NCBI GenBank assembly: GCA_045643825.1
Contig: JAZRFV010000022.1
Coordinates: forward strand, 12,455-76,454
Origin: Scatosoma sp045643825
GTDB taxonomy: Bacteria; Bacillota; Clostridia; Christensenellales; Borkfalkiaceae
Direction: 5' to 3'
Length of the DNA: 64,000 nucleotides
Shown: in pieces, positions 47,214 through 56,659 of the stretch
Numbering within the stretch: the first letter of the stretch is position 1
Layout of the letters: each line of letters starts with the position of its first letter
The notes under the pieces: generated by a model
Seen by the model: the letters and a program-made list of their open reading frames with translations, nothing else
Databases searched by the model: none
What the model was told of the DNA's origin: nothing
Made by a program: the position numbers and the translations under genes

Positions 47214-49220
47214 TTAATTCATCACGACGTCCTTCAAACTCTCGTACTTTTTCAACGCCGCCGTGCGAAGTCTATCGTCTGCATACTGTCCTTCAAAGGC
47301 ATCGTCCGACATACGCTTTGCCGCAAAAATTACCTGCGTAGGATACCGCAAATTTTTGATATCCGACAACATTTTACCCGATTGTCTTGTTCCGAAGAAA
47401 TCACCGCTACCGCGCATTTCCAGGTCTTTTTCCGCAATCTTAAACCCGTCCGTATTATCCTTCAAAGTCAAAAGTCGTTCCCTTGCCGTTTCCCCGTCCG
47501 AACCCATCAAAAGGAAGCAGTAGCTCTTTTCCGCACCACGCCCTACACGGCCGCGGAGCTGATGCAGCTGCGACAAGCCAAACCGTTCGGCATTGTAAAT
47601 CACCATCATCGTGGCATTGGGCACGTCCACACCGACCTCGATAACCGTCGTCGACACCAAGCAATCGTACTCCCTCGCCTTAAACGCCGACATAATCTCC
47701 GCCTTTTCCTTGTCCTTCATCCTACCGTGCAAGAGAGCAAAGCGTACCGACGGCAACCGTGAGGACAGTTCCTCGTACAGCTCCGTCACGCTCATAATCG
47801 CACCCTCTTCATCATCGTCGATCTTCGCACAAACGAAATACGCCTGCTTGCCCGCCGCCGTTTCCCTTTGAATGTAGGAAAGCATATCGTCGTAACGGCT
47901 TTCGGGGATAATACTTGTAGAAATCTCTTGACGAGCCTTCGGTTTGTCCGAAATCGTCGTCACGTCCAAATCCCCATAGAAAATCAAGGACAGCGTACGA
48001 GGGATGGGTGTTGCACTCATAACCAGCATATCCACACCCTCGCCCTTTTCCGCCAAGGCATTTCTTTGCGCCACGCCGAAACGGTGTTGCTCGTCACAAA
48101 CGATAAAGGACAGCTTGGGTATTTCCACGTCGTTTTGGAAAATGGCGTGGGTACCGCACAAAATATCAATCTCGCCGTTTTTCAAGGCAAGCTTCATCTC
48201 TCGCTTTTCCTTCGCCGTCATACCGCCTGCCAAATAGCCCACGCGATAATCGGGGAAATAACGCTGTAAAACCGCGTAATTTTGCGCCGCAAGCACCTCC
48301 GTCGGTGACAAATACGCCGCCGTAAAGCCGCTCTTTACCGCCATAAAAATGCCACACAACGCCACCGCGGTTTTACCGCTACCTACGTCGCCCTGCACAA
48401 GACGATTCATGCGCGTAGGCGCGTACAAATTCTCAAAAATTTCATTCACGGCACGCTTTTGTCCGTCGGTAAATTCAAAGCCGAAACGAGTAGCAAACTC
48501 CTTCACCTCCGCCGCCTTTACCGTGTAGTTATGCAACCGCACGTCCTCTTTTCCGCCCTTGATGATTTTGAAGGCGGAAATCAGGGTAAAATACTCCTCC
48601 AAAGCAATACGCTCGGAAGCGGCATCCTTTTTGGCGATATCCGTCGGGTTATGCACCTCAAAATACGCCTTTTCCAAGGACGGCAGGTCGTATTTTTGTG
48701 TAATTTGCCAAGGAATAACGGTGGATAAATCGCATTTTTGCAGGGCTTCACGCACCGCCGAACGCACCACCTTTTGACTCAACGTACCCTTCAAGGGATA
48801 CACGGGGATAATCCCCTTGAGGCGGTAATTTTTATCCATTTCCTCAAAGGTGGGATTGACGAGGGAAATTTGCCCAAACTTGTTCTGTACACGGCCGTAA
48901 AAGAGGTATTCCCCTGCCTTCAGCTTTTGAATAACGTAGGGCTGGTTAAACCATACGACGGTGAAGGGATAACCGTTTTGCGAACAAAACGCCTTGACCA
49001 TCTTACGCTTACTGCCGTAATTCACGGGGGTTACCCGATTGACCTCACACGCCACCAACACCACGTCGTTGTGATAGGCGTTTTTAAGGGAAGAACGCTC
49101 CGTCAAATCCAAATACGCGCGCGGATAAAACCTTACGAGATCCTCTACCTCGTAAATACCCAGCTTTTGAAAATCCTTTTCGCGTTTTTCACCGATTGAA
49201 CGCAACATTGATAACTTCAT
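47214..49220 (-). CDS. recG: ATP-dependent DNA helicase RecG
   Basis: Branch-migration helicase that reverses stalled forks and resolves junctions. Start at 49220 (MKLSMLRSIG) with AGAGGA just upstream; the longer reading from 49268 is not needed. N-terminal wedge/OB region, then motor motifs: QGDVGSGKTAVAL (Walker A), CDEQHRFG (DEQH box), MSATPIPRT, and RGRVGRGAEKSYCFL. 668 residues, normal. It follows fakA by 80 nt, the order seen in Firmicutes (asp23-fakA-recG). Confidence 0.96.
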   Translation of the reverse strand: MKLSMLRSIGEKREKDFQKLGIYEVEDLVRFYPRAYLDLTERSSLKNAYHNDVVLVACEVNRVTPVNYGSKRKMVKAFCSQNGYPFTVVWFNQPYVIQKLKAGEYLFYGRVQNKFGQISLVNPTFEEMDKNYRLKGIIPVYPLKGTLSQKVVRSAVREALQKCDLSTVIPWQITQKYDLPSLEKAYFEVHNPTDIAKKDAASERIALEEYFTLISAFKIIKGGKEDVRLHNYTVKAAEVKEFATRFGFEFTDGQKRAVNEIFENLYAPTRMNRLVQGDVGSGKTAVALCGIFMAVKSGFTAAYLSPTEVLAAQNYAVLQRYFPDYRVGYLAGGMTAKEKREMKLALKNGEIDILCGTHAIFQNDVEIPKLSFIVCDEQHRFGVAQRNALAEKGEGVDMLVMSATPIPRTLSLIFYGDLDVTTISDKPKARQEISTSIIPESRYDDMLSYIQRETAAGKQAYFVCAKIDDDEEGAIMSVTELYEELSSRLPSVRFALLHGRMKDKEKAEIMSAFKAREYDCLVSTTVIEVGVDVPNATMMVIYNAERFGLSQLHQLRGRVGRGAEKSYCFLLMGSDGETARERLLTLKDNTDGFKIAEKDLEMRGSGDFFGTRQSGKMLSDIKNLRYPTQVIFAAKRMSDDAFEGQYADDRLRTAALKKYESLKDVVMN

Positions 49221-49300
49221 ATCTTCCTCTAAACTACGTAAAATGGGAAAGCGCCACCGCCTTCCCACTTAATTTACACTTTATTCGATTGATTTATACC

Positions 49301-50944
49301 TTATTCAAGGGCGATAATGTAGTAATATACCGCCTGACCGCCGTTTTGGAAGCTTACGTCCACGTCGGGGTATTTTTCCGCAATCACGTCGCAGAGTGCC
49401 GATGCATCCGCTTCATTTACGTCCTCACCATAGTACAAGGTGATTACGTAGTGCGATTCTTCCTTCATCTTCGCAATCAACTTAAGTACCGTTTCTTCCA
49501 AGGACTGCGATTTCGCCAAGATCTTCTTGTCATCCAAGCCGATGATGTCCCCTTCCTTAATCGAGAAGCCGTTCAAGGTGGTGTTTCTCACCGCATACGT
49601 TACCTGACCAACCTTTACGTTGTCAAGCGCGTGGATCATGTTGATCTTGTTTTCTTCCGCGCTCATATCGGGGGAGAATTCAAGGGCAGCAGCAAAGCCT
49701 TGGGGTACGTTCTTGGTAGGGATAACGTGCAAGGTCTTGTTTTCCACAAGGTTCTTTGCCTGTTCCGCCGCCAAGGTGATGTTTTTATTGTTAGGGAACA
49801 CGAATACGTGGTCAGCATTGATTTTTTGTGCTGCACCAGCGATGTCCGCCGCGGAAGGGTTCATCGTTTGACCGCCCTCAATAATACGGTCTACGGACAA
49901 GCCTTTGAAGATTTGGGCAAGGCCTGCACCCGTACAGATGGCGAGCATACCCATTTCCTTCTTCTCCGCCTCAAGCTTTGCCTTGATTTGACGGTTTTGT
50001 TCCAACATGTTTTCAATTTTAGGTCTTTCCAACTCACCGAGTTCGAGTGCGTACGTCAACGCTTTACCAGGCTGGTTGGTGTGTACGTGTACCTTTACCA
50101 ATTCCAAATCGCCGATACAGATAACGCTGTCACCGATTGCCATCAATTTTTCTCTCAAACGATCGATTGCGGAAAGCGTGGTGCTCTTCTTCAAGTTAAT
50201 AATGAAGAATTCCGTACAGTAAGCGAACTGGATTTCACCGATATCCATATCGAGAATAGCAGAGTTGTCGCCAAAGCCACCGTCTTCGCTAACCTCAACG
50301 TTTTCCGTGTAAGCATCGGATACTTCTTCACCCGTCAAAGCGGAAAGGAAGCCCTTAATGATTACCATCAAGCCTACGCCGCCGCTGTCTACAACCCCTG
50401 CTTTCTTCAAAGCGGGCAACATTTCGGGCGTCAAATCCAAAGCACGGTCGCCTTCTTTAATTACGTCTTCAAGGAAGGTTTCTACGTTTTTCTTTTTGGA
50501 AGCAATTTTGAGGGCGTATTCGCTCATCATACGGATAACGGTCAAGATCGTACCTTCTTTGGGTACGGATACCGCGCCGTAAGCAACCTTTGCGCCCGAT
50601 TCGAAGGCTTTCGCAAACAATTTTACGTCCACCTCTTTTTCCGCCTTTTTAAATACGGAACACATACCTTTCAAAATTTGGGAAAGGATTACGCCAGAGT
50701 TACCACGTGCACCCTTCAAAGCGCCTTTGGAAATGCTGTCGCAAACCTCGGAAAATGCGCTGGATTGACAAGCGGTTAACTCCTTCACGCACGATTGCAT
50801 CGTGAGGGACATATTTGTACCGGTATCCCCGTCGGGTACAGGGAAGACGTTGAGGGCGTCTACCTTCGCGCGGTTGATTTCCAACTGCTTCGCGCCAACG
50901 AGAACCATATTTCTAAAATCACTGCTATTGATTGTTTTATGCAT
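49301..50944 (-). CDS. fakA: Fatty acid kinase FakA (DhaL-domain protein YloV)
   Basis: Phosphorylates FakB-bound fatty acid to acyl-phosphate. N-terminal DhaL kinase domain: VFPVPDGDTGTNMSLTM (34-50) binds Mg-ATP and KGARGNSGVILSQILKG (77-93) completes the site. A middle domain and a DegV-like C-terminal lobe follow (CTGAGLAQIFKGLSVDRIIEGGQTMNPS, about 336-363). 547 residues, normal. Partner FakB-type protein at 14149 and acceptor enzyme PlsY at 813. GGAG lies 10 nt before the ATG. Follows asp23, as in Bacillus yloU-yloV. Confidence 0.94.
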   Translation of the reverse strand: MHKTINSSDFRNMVLVGAKQLEINRAKVDALNVFPVPDGDTGTNMSLTMQSCVKELTACQSSAFSEVCDSISKGALKGARGNSGVILSQILKGMCSVFKKAEKEVDVKLFAKAFESGAKVAYGAVSVPKEGTILTVIRMMSEYALKIASKKKNVETFLEDVIKEGDRALDLTPEMLPALKKAGVVDSGGVGLMVIIKGFLSALTGEEVSDAYTENVEVSEDGGFGDNSAILDMDIGEIQFAYCTEFFIINLKKSTTLSAIDRLREKLMAIGDSVICIGDLELVKVHVHTNQPGKALTYALELGELERPKIENMLEQNRQIKAKLEAEKKEMGMLAICTGAGLAQIFKGLSVDRIIEGGQTMNPSAADIAGAAQKINADHVFVFPNNKNITLAAEQAKNLVENKTLHVIPTKNVPQGFAAALEFSPDMSAEENKINMIHALDNVKVGQVTYAVRNTTLNGFSIKEGDIIGLDDKKILAKSQSLEETVLKLIAKMKEESHYVITLYYGEDVNEADASALCDVIAEKYPDVDVSFQNGGQAVYYYIIALE

Positions 50945-51079
50945 TATAAAATGCTCCTTCTACCTTTGTTTATTTTCCGCCAAGCGGATATACCATTGCG
51001 TGTAAGCTGAAAGGAGTAGTGCGAGAAACGCCCACGACGCAAAAAAGCGCATGTCAAAACTGACCGCGCTGTGCAATCC

Positions 51080-51430
51080 TTATAATTTAACCCCAAGCAC
51101 GTTTACGTTGACTGTGTCGACAATCATACCGGTGAACACTTCCACCTTATATTTAATTGCCTCTTTCAAGGATTCCGCAACGGCGGTGATAGACACGCCG
51201 TACTTCATCACTACGTATACGTCTACGTAAATTCTATTGCCAGAGGTTGTCACTTTGATACCGCGTCCGCCGTCCCCTTTATTAAATAATAAAGAGAGGC
51301 TGTCGGTGAAACGGCGAGATACCATCTCAACAATCCCGTACGCTTCCATTGCCGTATGGGATGCTACCTTTGCAATTGCAAGGTCAGATATTGATATTTT
51401 ACCGTATGCATTATTCGTTGTTACTGACAT
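51080..51430 (-). CDS. Asp23/Gls24-family envelope stress protein
   Basis: 116 residues, one Asp23 domain: GKISISDLAIAKVASHTAMEAYGIVEM, then GIKVTTSGNRIYVDVYVVMKYGVSITAVAESLKEAIKYKVE and GMIVDTVNVNVLGVKL. Members associate with the membrane face (AmaP partners) and are linked to cell-wall homeostasis; the precise role is unclear. Corresponds to Bacillus yloU, placed between rpmB (divergent) and fakA. Confidence 0.92.
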   Translation of the reverse strand: MSVTTNNAYGKISISDLAIAKVASHTAMEAYGIVEMVSRRFTDSLSLLFNKGDGGRGIKVTTSGNRIYVDVYVVMKYGVSITAVAESLKEAIKYKVEVFTGMIVDTVNVNVLGVKL

Positions 51431-51453
51431 AATCGTTCTCCAAGTGCTTTTTC

Positions 51454-51482
51454 ATTGTACACTATTTCTACCCATTTTGCAA
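51454..51482 (-). promoter_or_regulatory. Promoter of asp23-fakA-recG
   Basis: Minus strand TTGCAA (51477-51482), 17 nt, TACAAT (51454-51459). Confidence 0.7.
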
Positions 51483-51542
51483 GTACTTTTACAATTTTTT
51501 TCGGAAATTTTTAATTTTTATGCTTTTTTGCCCCATTTTTAA

Positions 51543-51571
51543 TTGCTTTTTCTTCAAAGAAATGGTATATT
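51543..51571 (+). promoter_or_regulatory. Promoter of rpmB
   Basis: TTGCTT (51543-51548), 17 nt, TATATT (51566-51571); leader of about 80 nt with GGAGG before the ATG. Confidence 0.65.
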
Positions 51572-51660
51572 ATTAATGTTGTTTTCCCCCCATTGTATGT
51601 GGAAGCGCGGAAAATAAATTACAAATTAGGAAAAATAACCGAAAAACGGAGGTGTTTAAT

Positions 51661-51852
51661 ATGTCCAGAGTATGCAATATTTGTGGTAAAGGTCAAGCGT
51701 CCGGCAACAACGTGAGCCACTCTAACCGTAAAACGAGAAGAACTTTCAAGGTAAACGTACAAAAGATCTCTTACGTAGAAGACGGTAAGGAAACGAACGG
51801 CTACGTTTGCGCAAGATGCATCAGAACCCTTAAAAAAGCGGACGCTGAATAA
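51661..51852 (+). CDS. rpmB: 50S ribosomal protein L28, zinc form
   Basis: 63 residues from ATG 51661 (GGAGG 7-8 nt upstream); an in-frame earlier start at 51652 overlaps the ribosome site. L28 text NVSHSNRKTRRTFKVNVQK is clear, and CNIC (6-9) with CARC near 53-56 form the zinc ribbon of the C+ type. Divergent from asp23 as in other Firmicutes. Own terminator follows. Confidence 0.97.
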   Translation: MSRVCNICGKGQASGNNVSHSNRKTRRTFKVNVQKISYVEDGKETNGYVCARCIRTLKKADAE

Positions 51853-51881
51853 TTGTCCTCTATTTTAATTATGTAAAAGGA

Positions 51882-51912
51882 ACCGATTTTCATTACGAAA
51901 ATCGGTTTTTGC
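51882..51912 (+). terminator. Terminator of rpmB
   Basis: AACCGATTTTC-attac-GAAAATCGGTTTTTG. Confidence 0.88.
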
Positions 51913-51913
51913 C

Positions 51914-52119
51914 TTATGAAAGTGAATTTGTGGCAAAGCCACAGTGAAGTTGACTTTGTCAGTGAAGTTTATAAATAAGTGAAGTTTGCCTGTCGGCAAG
52001 TTGTGGCTGTATTAAATATAGCCACATCTTTTACGAAGTAAAAACTTCACTACACCGAAGGTGTAACTTCACTTTCGCAAAGCGAAAACTTCACTTTTTA
52101 CCAAAGGTAAAAAACTTCA
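51914..52119. repeat. Hairpin array 2 (rpmB / Na-Pi gap)
   Basis: Best-preserved array. Left: GTGAATT then GTGAAGT linkers around TGTGGC-aaa-GCCACA, TGAC-ttt-GTCA, TTATAAATAA and TTGCC-tgtc-GGCAA. Centre: TGTGGCT-gtattaaatat-AGCCACA. Right: TTTTAC-gaa-GTAAAA, TACACC-gaa-GGTGTA, TTTCGC-aaa-GCGAAA and TTTTTACC-aaa-GGTAAAAA separated by ACTTCAC. Fills the convergent gap between two terminators. Confidence 0.9.
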
Positions 52120-52125
52120 CCAAAA

Positions 52126-52156
52126 AACCGCAGGGCCTTCCGGCTCTGCGGTTTTT
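52126..52156 (-). terminator. Terminator of the Na/Pi symporter gene
   Basis: AAACCGCAGGGCC-ttcc-GGCTCTGCGGTTT with T-runs on both sides; one G-T pair. Confidence 0.85.
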
Positions 52157-52159
52157 TTA

Positions 52160-53848
52160 TCAAATCTTTTCTTCTTCCGAACCAATCGGGTTCAAAATAC
52201 TATACCCAACGTTGACCAAATGGTCAGCAACACGCTCTAACCCAGCAACCGTCGAAGAATAGTACGGGCTTAACTCTACGTGGCACTTGCCTTCCGCAAG
52301 ACGGGCAAAGTGGTTCGCCGTCAGGCTCTTTTTCAGGCCGTCCACCTTGTTTTCCAGCTCGCCCAAGCTCGGCAAACAGCTCGTATCCAGCTGTACAAAC
52401 GCCTGCTTTGCCAAGGTCAACATTTGCATTACGTCCCCACGCATTTGCTTGATTTCTTCCTTCGCCAAATCCGAGAACGCCAGGTTCTTTTCCTTCAAGC
52501 CTACGCCAATTTCGTGGAAGTTTTCCGCATGGTCACCGATACGTTCCACGTCGTTCAACACGTGGAAATACGCACCTACGATATTTTCAAAGCTTTGCTG
52601 TTCAATACTCGCCGACAAACGAATCAAGAACTTCGTCAAGGCCCCGTTGGTAAAGTCGATAATTTCTTCGTTTTGTGCAATCTTATCCGCATATTCCATG
52701 CTTCCCGTTTCCATCGCAACGAAGGCATAGCCTGTGTTCTCTTCCACCAAGTCAATCATATACTCGATTTCTTTTTTCACCTGCATCAAAGCAACGTGAG
52801 GCATCTTTAACAAACGCTCGTCCACGAATTTCAAGGACATGCCTTCCTTCACCTCGTGCTTATCCTTGATGACAAGGGTGGAAAGCTTCACCAGTTGTTT
52901 TACGAACGGTAACAGCAACAACGTCGTCGTGACGTTAAAGATAACGTGGAAAACGGATACACGCATCTGCAAGGACATCTGATCTTCCCCAGGGAACATC
53001 GAAATCAACAAATCCACCGCTTGGTTTTTGAATATCCATATGAAAGCGGCAAACACCACCGTACCGATTACGTTAAAGGAAAAATGTACAAATGCAACTC
53101 GTTTTGAGTTTTCGTTCGCCCCCATCGCCGCCAACAATGCCGTTACACAGGTACCGATGTTGGAGCCAAGCACGATAAACAACGCCAATTCCAAGGGCAA
53201 CACCTCTGCACCTACCATTGCAATCACGACACCCGTCGCCGCCGAGGAGCTTTGGATTAAAGCGGTAAAAATAACCCCCACGAGAATCAACAACAAAGGA
53301 AAGCTAATCTTCTCAAAGATACTGGTGAAAGCCGTTTCCACAGCCTTGCTACCGAACGCCTGATCGCTACTCATAATGCTCAAACCGACAAAAATCAAAC
53401 CCAAGCCACTACAAAGACTACCTGCGGTTTTCACCTTTTCCGATTTGAAGAAGCCCATCATAACCCCTGCAAACGCCAAGAAGTACATCGCCGTATCAAA
53501 GACCTCGTTTTTCAACGCAACCAACACACCCGTGATGGTCGTACCAATGTTAGCCCCCATGATGATGGGTACGGCCTGCATCAAGGTCATAACCCCTGCG
53601 TTTACCAAACCGATTACCATAACCGAGGTCGCGGAGGAGCTTTGTATAATCGCCGTAACACCTGCACCAACGCCTACCCCCGAAAAACGGTTGTTGCTGA
53701 TTTTACCAAGCAGCTTCTTCATCCCGTTCCCTGCACTCTTTTCCAAGGCAGCACTCATAAAGCCCATACCAACGATAAACACGCCGACACCAGCAAGCAA
53801 CCAAATCAGGCTTTGGATAAGCTTCATAATTTCTTCTCCTGTAAACAT
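52160..53848 (-). CDS. Na+/phosphate symporter with PhoU-like tail (NptA/YjbB type)
   Basis: Two repeated Na/Pi cotransport domains with the QSSSA signatures: AIIQSSSATSVMVIGLV near 65-81 and ALIQSSSAATGVVIAMVG near 197-214, each followed by an ANIGTT/SNIGTC motif. Residues from about 345 form a PhoU-like helical domain (VEENTGYAFVAMETGSMEYADKIAQNEEIIDF). 562 residues from 53848 (AAGGAG, 6 nt); ATG 53827 also has GGAG and may be used. Divergent from a LysR gene that could control it. Confidence 0.92.
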   Translation of the reverse strand: MFTGEEIMKLIQSLIWLLAGVGVFIVGMGFMSAALEKSAGNGMKKLLGKISNNRFSGVGVGAGVTAIIQSSSATSVMVIGLVNAGVMTLMQAVPIIMGANIGTTITGVLVALKNEVFDTAMYFLAFAGVMMGFFKSEKVKTAGSLCSGLGLIFVGLSIMSSDQAFGSKAVETAFTSIFEKISFPLLLILVGVIFTALIQSSSAATGVVIAMVGAEVLPLELALFIVLGSNIGTCVTALLAAMGANENSKRVAFVHFSFNVIGTVVFAAFIWIFKNQAVDLLISMFPGEDQMSLQMRVSVFHVIFNVTTTLLLLPFVKQLVKLSTLVIKDKHEVKEGMSLKFVDERLLKMPHVALMQVKKEIEYMIDLVEENTGYAFVAMETGSMEYADKIAQNEEIIDFTNGALTKFLIRLSASIEQQSFENIVGAYFHVLNDVERIGDHAENFHEIGVGLKEKNLAFSDLAKEEIKQMRGDVMQMLTLAKQAFVQLDTSCLPSLGELENKVDGLKKSLTANHFARLAEGKCHVELSPYYSSTVAGLERVADHLVNVGYSILNPIGSEEEKI

Positions 53849-53895
53849 AGCATTCTCCTTTTCAAGTTTTGCCGAGTTTTCCCTATTCTAAACCC

Positions 53896-53925
53896 ATTAT
53901 AACATTTCCTTTTTCCCTTTGTAAA
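53896..53925 (-). promoter_or_regulatory. Promoter of the Na/Pi symporter gene
   Basis: Minus strand TTTACA (53920-53925), 18 nt, TATAAT (53896-53901); the -35 lies 13 bp from the -35 of the divergent lysR promoter. Confidence 0.65.
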
Positions 53926-53938
53926 GTGTTTGAAAGTC

Positions 53939-53967
53939 TTGACAGGTTATATTGAAAATGGTATAAT
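53939..53967 (+). promoter_or_regulatory. Perfect consensus promoter of the LysR gene
   Basis: TTGACA (53939-53944), 17 nt, TATAAT (53962-53967). Confidence 0.85.
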
Positions 53968-54003
53968 TTAATAAAGTTTATAATTATTTTATATAGGTAA
54001 GGT

Positions 54004-54876
54004 ATGACGATACGCCATTTGAAGATTTTTATTGCAGTTTGCGAGCATGGTAGCACGACAAAAGCGGCGGAGGCATTGTTTTTGGTGCAACCCACCGTAT
54101 CCCACGCCATTGCGGAGCTGGAGAAGTATTACCGTGTGCGCTTATTCGACCGTGTAAACCAAAGATTACTCCTGACGGATGCGGGGAAGGAGCTTTTGAT
54201 GAAAGCCAAGGAAACGGTGCAAAGCTTTGACGATTTCGAGGCATTTGCGACCTTCCGTGGACAAAGCCCTAAGGTAAAAATTGGCGCGTCGTTGACGCTT
54301 GGACAAACGCTGATACCCCGCTTTTTAAAGGGGATACAAGAAAAGGGGTTAACCGTCGAACCGCAAATCCTTATCCGTCAATCCACCCGTATTGAACGGG
54401 AGTTGGAGCAAGGAAATTTAGATTTTGGGGTAATCAGTGGACACGTCCTCTCCCCCTATTTAACCGCCGTACCTTTGGCGAAGGAATTGTTCACCCTTGT
54501 TGCCCGTGCAGACTTCCCCATCCCTGATAAAATTGCGGTGTGGGATTTGGCGAAATACCCTTTACTTATCCGTGAACACGGTAGCTCCTCCCGTGACCTT
54601 TTGGAGAGCTTTGCAAACACCCACGGGGTTATCCTTACGCCGATTATGGACTCCTCGAACAATCAGGCATTGATTACCGCCTTGTATTCCTCTCTCGGCG
54701 TGGCATTTTTACCGCATAGCTATGTAACAGGGCATTTGGAGAGAAATAAGTTTAAAGAGATTGAGATAGAGGGCTTTGATGCAAACCAAACGCATTATTT
54801 GATTATGCATAAGAACAAGAAATTAAACCCTTTACAGCAACAAGCCTACGAATTTATCCAAACCCTCCCCCTCTAA
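54004..54876 (+). CDS. LysR-family transcriptional regulator
   Basis: 290 residues. N-terminal winged helix (MTIRHLKIFIAVCEHGSTTKAAEALFLVQPTVSHAIAELEKYYRVRLFDR) and a type-2 periplasmic-binding-like effector domain (about 90-285). Effector unknown. Divergent from the Na/Pi symporter gene with facing promoters about 40 bp apart, the usual LysR layout, so that gene is the likeliest target. The start ATG is preceded only by AAGGT. Confidence 0.92.
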   Translation: MTIRHLKIFIAVCEHGSTTKAAEALFLVQPTVSHAIAELEKYYRVRLFDRVNQRLLLTDAGKELLMKAKETVQSFDDFEAFATFRGQSPKVKIGASLTLGQTLIPRFLKGIQEKGLTVEPQILIRQSTRIERELEQGNLDFGVISGHVLSPYLTAVPLAKELFTLVARADFPIPDKIAVWDLAKYPLLIREHGSSSRDLLESFANTHGVILTPIMDSSNNQALITALYSSLGVAFLPHSYVTGHLERNKFKEIEIEGFDANQTHYLIMHKNKKLNPLQQQAYEFIQTLPL

Positions 54877-54949
54877 TTTGAGGTTAAACGAGGCAAAATG
54901 TGTTATCGCACCTATTTATAACCATAATCTACCCAGTGAAGCCACCCTT

Positions 54950-55174
54950 ATAAAAGTTATTATTAACAGCCACAACTTGCCGATAGGCAAATTTCACCAA
55001 GATAATCTTGGAGCTAATATAGTGTCCTTTCTTTCGTTTCTATAGTTAGCCTCGTACTTACACGAAAATATAAAATCTTTACCACAACTTGCCGCCAGGC
55101 AAACTTCACTTTGCGGAACACAAAACTTCACTTCACCATTGTGAAACTTCACTTTCGCACAGCGAAAACATCAC
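54950..55174. repeat. Hairpin array 3 (decayed, lysR / MATE gap)
   Basis: Two right-half starts (CCACAACTTGCC-gata-GGCAA at about 54970 and CCACAACTTGCC-gcca-GGCAA at about 55083) separated by about 90 nt of unrelated AT-rich DNA. The second continues ACTTCAC, an imperfect TTTGCGG hairpin, ACTTCAC, TTCAC-cat-TGTGAA, ACTTCAC, TTTCGC-aca-GCGAAA, ACATCAC. Left half lost or diverged. The 351-nt gap holds nothing else except the MATE terminator. Confidence 0.75.
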
Positions 55175-55210
55175 TCAAAAAAGCCACCCTCGTCGGGTGG
55201 CTTTTTTCAC
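55175..55210 (-). terminator. Terminator of the MATE gene
   Basis: AAAAAAGCCACCC-tcgtc-GGGTGGCTTTTTT, symmetric, between convergent genes. Confidence 0.9.
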
Positions 55211-55227
55211 ATACGCACGCGTATATA

Positions 55228-56658
55228 CTATATTGTATCTTCCGTAGATTCTTCCGCCTTCGCTTTCAGCATCCTTTTCAGCAACACTTGTATCACGATA
55301 AAAGCAGTCACGGTTGTCACTACCCAGGTAATCGGGTACGACACGAAAATAATCTCCAAGGTTTGCATCCTCGGGAACACCGTCCACAACCAGACCATAC
55401 GCAATAAACACGCCCCTATCAGGGATATAATGGTGGAAAAAATCGCCTTCCCAAGGCCACGCAAAACACCCGTGCATACCTCCATCAGCCCACACAAGAA
55501 ATAGGGTGCGGACAGCCAAAGGAAGCGTATAATCGCCGTCTCGTAGGCAAGGGCCTCAAGGCTTCCCTCCACGCCCGGCACGATACCATAAAAGGACAAT
55601 AACGGTCTACGCAAAAGAAGTACCAAGCCCGACATAATCACACCGATCGCTGCGGAAATCCCGAAACAGGAATACATAATCCGCTTTACCCTATGCGGCT
55701 TTTTCGCGCCGATATTTTGGCTGGTAAAGGTGATTGCGCCTTGGTACACAGCGTTCATCGCCACATAAATAAAGGCGTCCAAATTCGCCGCCGCAGCGTT
55801 GCCGTTTACAACGGGGGCATAATCGATATCAGGGGGACAAAGGTTGTTGTTTACCGTCACAATGGAGGATTGTATCAACATATTCGACAGCGAGAACAAG
55901 GCGCTTTGTATCCCTGCAGGCAAACCGTTTACCACGATATCCCCAAGGGCTTCCTTATTCACCTGCAATTTCCTCCATGAAAAGGCGGTATCGTCCTTTG
56001 CGCAGCCTAATTTGACGAGTAAAATCCCCGTCGAGGCAAAATTCGCAATCGAGGTTGCCAAGGCAACCCCTTCTACGGACATTCCGCACGCAAGCACGAA
56101 AAAGAGGTTTAACCCGACGTTCAAAAGCCCCGTACAACCCAACACAATCAAGGGTGTTTTTGCATCCCCCTTTGCACGGAAAATAGCGATAAGATAATTC
56201 GTCAACGCCAAAAAGGGCACACCCAAGAAATATACGTAGGTGTATCTTACGGCCAAATCCAACAGGTTGCCACGATTGCCCATCAAGGTCAAAACGGGAC
56301 GGGAAACCACCAAGCCGATACCTGCGCCCAAAATACCCGACACCACCGCCAAAATCAACGAGGTGTGTACGGCGTTTTGCACCTTTTCCTTTCGCCCTGC
56401 ACCGATTTCACGGGCAACGACGACGTTTGCGCCCACCGAAAACCCGATAAAGAAGTTGACGATCAGCTGTACAAACGAAAGGGTTGTCCCAATCGCGCCC
56501 ACCGCGTTCTTTTCCGAGGAAAGGCTGACGATCATCATATCCGCTGCATTGTAAAACATCTGCAAAAGGTTGGTCGCTACAATCGGCAGGACAAACCATA
56601 TAATTTTTAAAAAGACTTTACCGTTTGTAAAGTCTATGTTTCTTTTTACCTGTTGCAT
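55228..56658 (-). CDS. MATE-family efflux transporter
   Basis: 476 residues with about twelve membrane helices in two related halves, typical of Na+- or H+-coupled multidrug/toxin extrusion proteins: FVLPIVATNLLQMFYNAADMMIVSLSS at the N-terminus and GLPAGIQSALFSLSNMLIQSSI opening the second half, followed by AMNAVYQGAITFTSQNIGAKKPHRVKRI. Substrate unknown. The start is 1 nt from the rpe stop, so it is coupled to rpe, an unusual partner. Charged C-terminus. Confidence 0.93.
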   Translation of the reverse strand: MQQVKRNIDFTNGKVFLKIIWFVLPIVATNLLQMFYNAADMMIVSLSSEKNAVGAIGTTLSFVQLIVNFFIGFSVGANVVVAREIGAGRKEKVQNAVHTSLILAVVSGILGAGIGLVVSRPVLTLMGNRGNLLDLAVRYTYVYFLGVPFLALTNYLIAIFRAKGDAKTPLIVLGCTGLLNVGLNLFFVLACGMSVEGVALATSIANFASTGILLVKLGCAKDDTAFSWRKLQVNKEALGDIVVNGLPAGIQSALFSLSNMLIQSSIVTVNNNLCPPDIDYAPVVNGNAAAANLDAFIYVAMNAVYQGAITFTSQNIGAKKPHRVKRIMYSCFGISAAIGVIMSGLVLLLRRPLLSFYGIVPGVEGSLEALAYETAIIRFLWLSAPYFLCGLMEVCTGVLRGLGKAIFSTIISLIGACLLRMVWLWTVFPRMQTLEIIFVSYPITWVVTTVTAFIVIQVLLKRMLKAKAEESTEDTI

Positions 56659-56659
56659 A

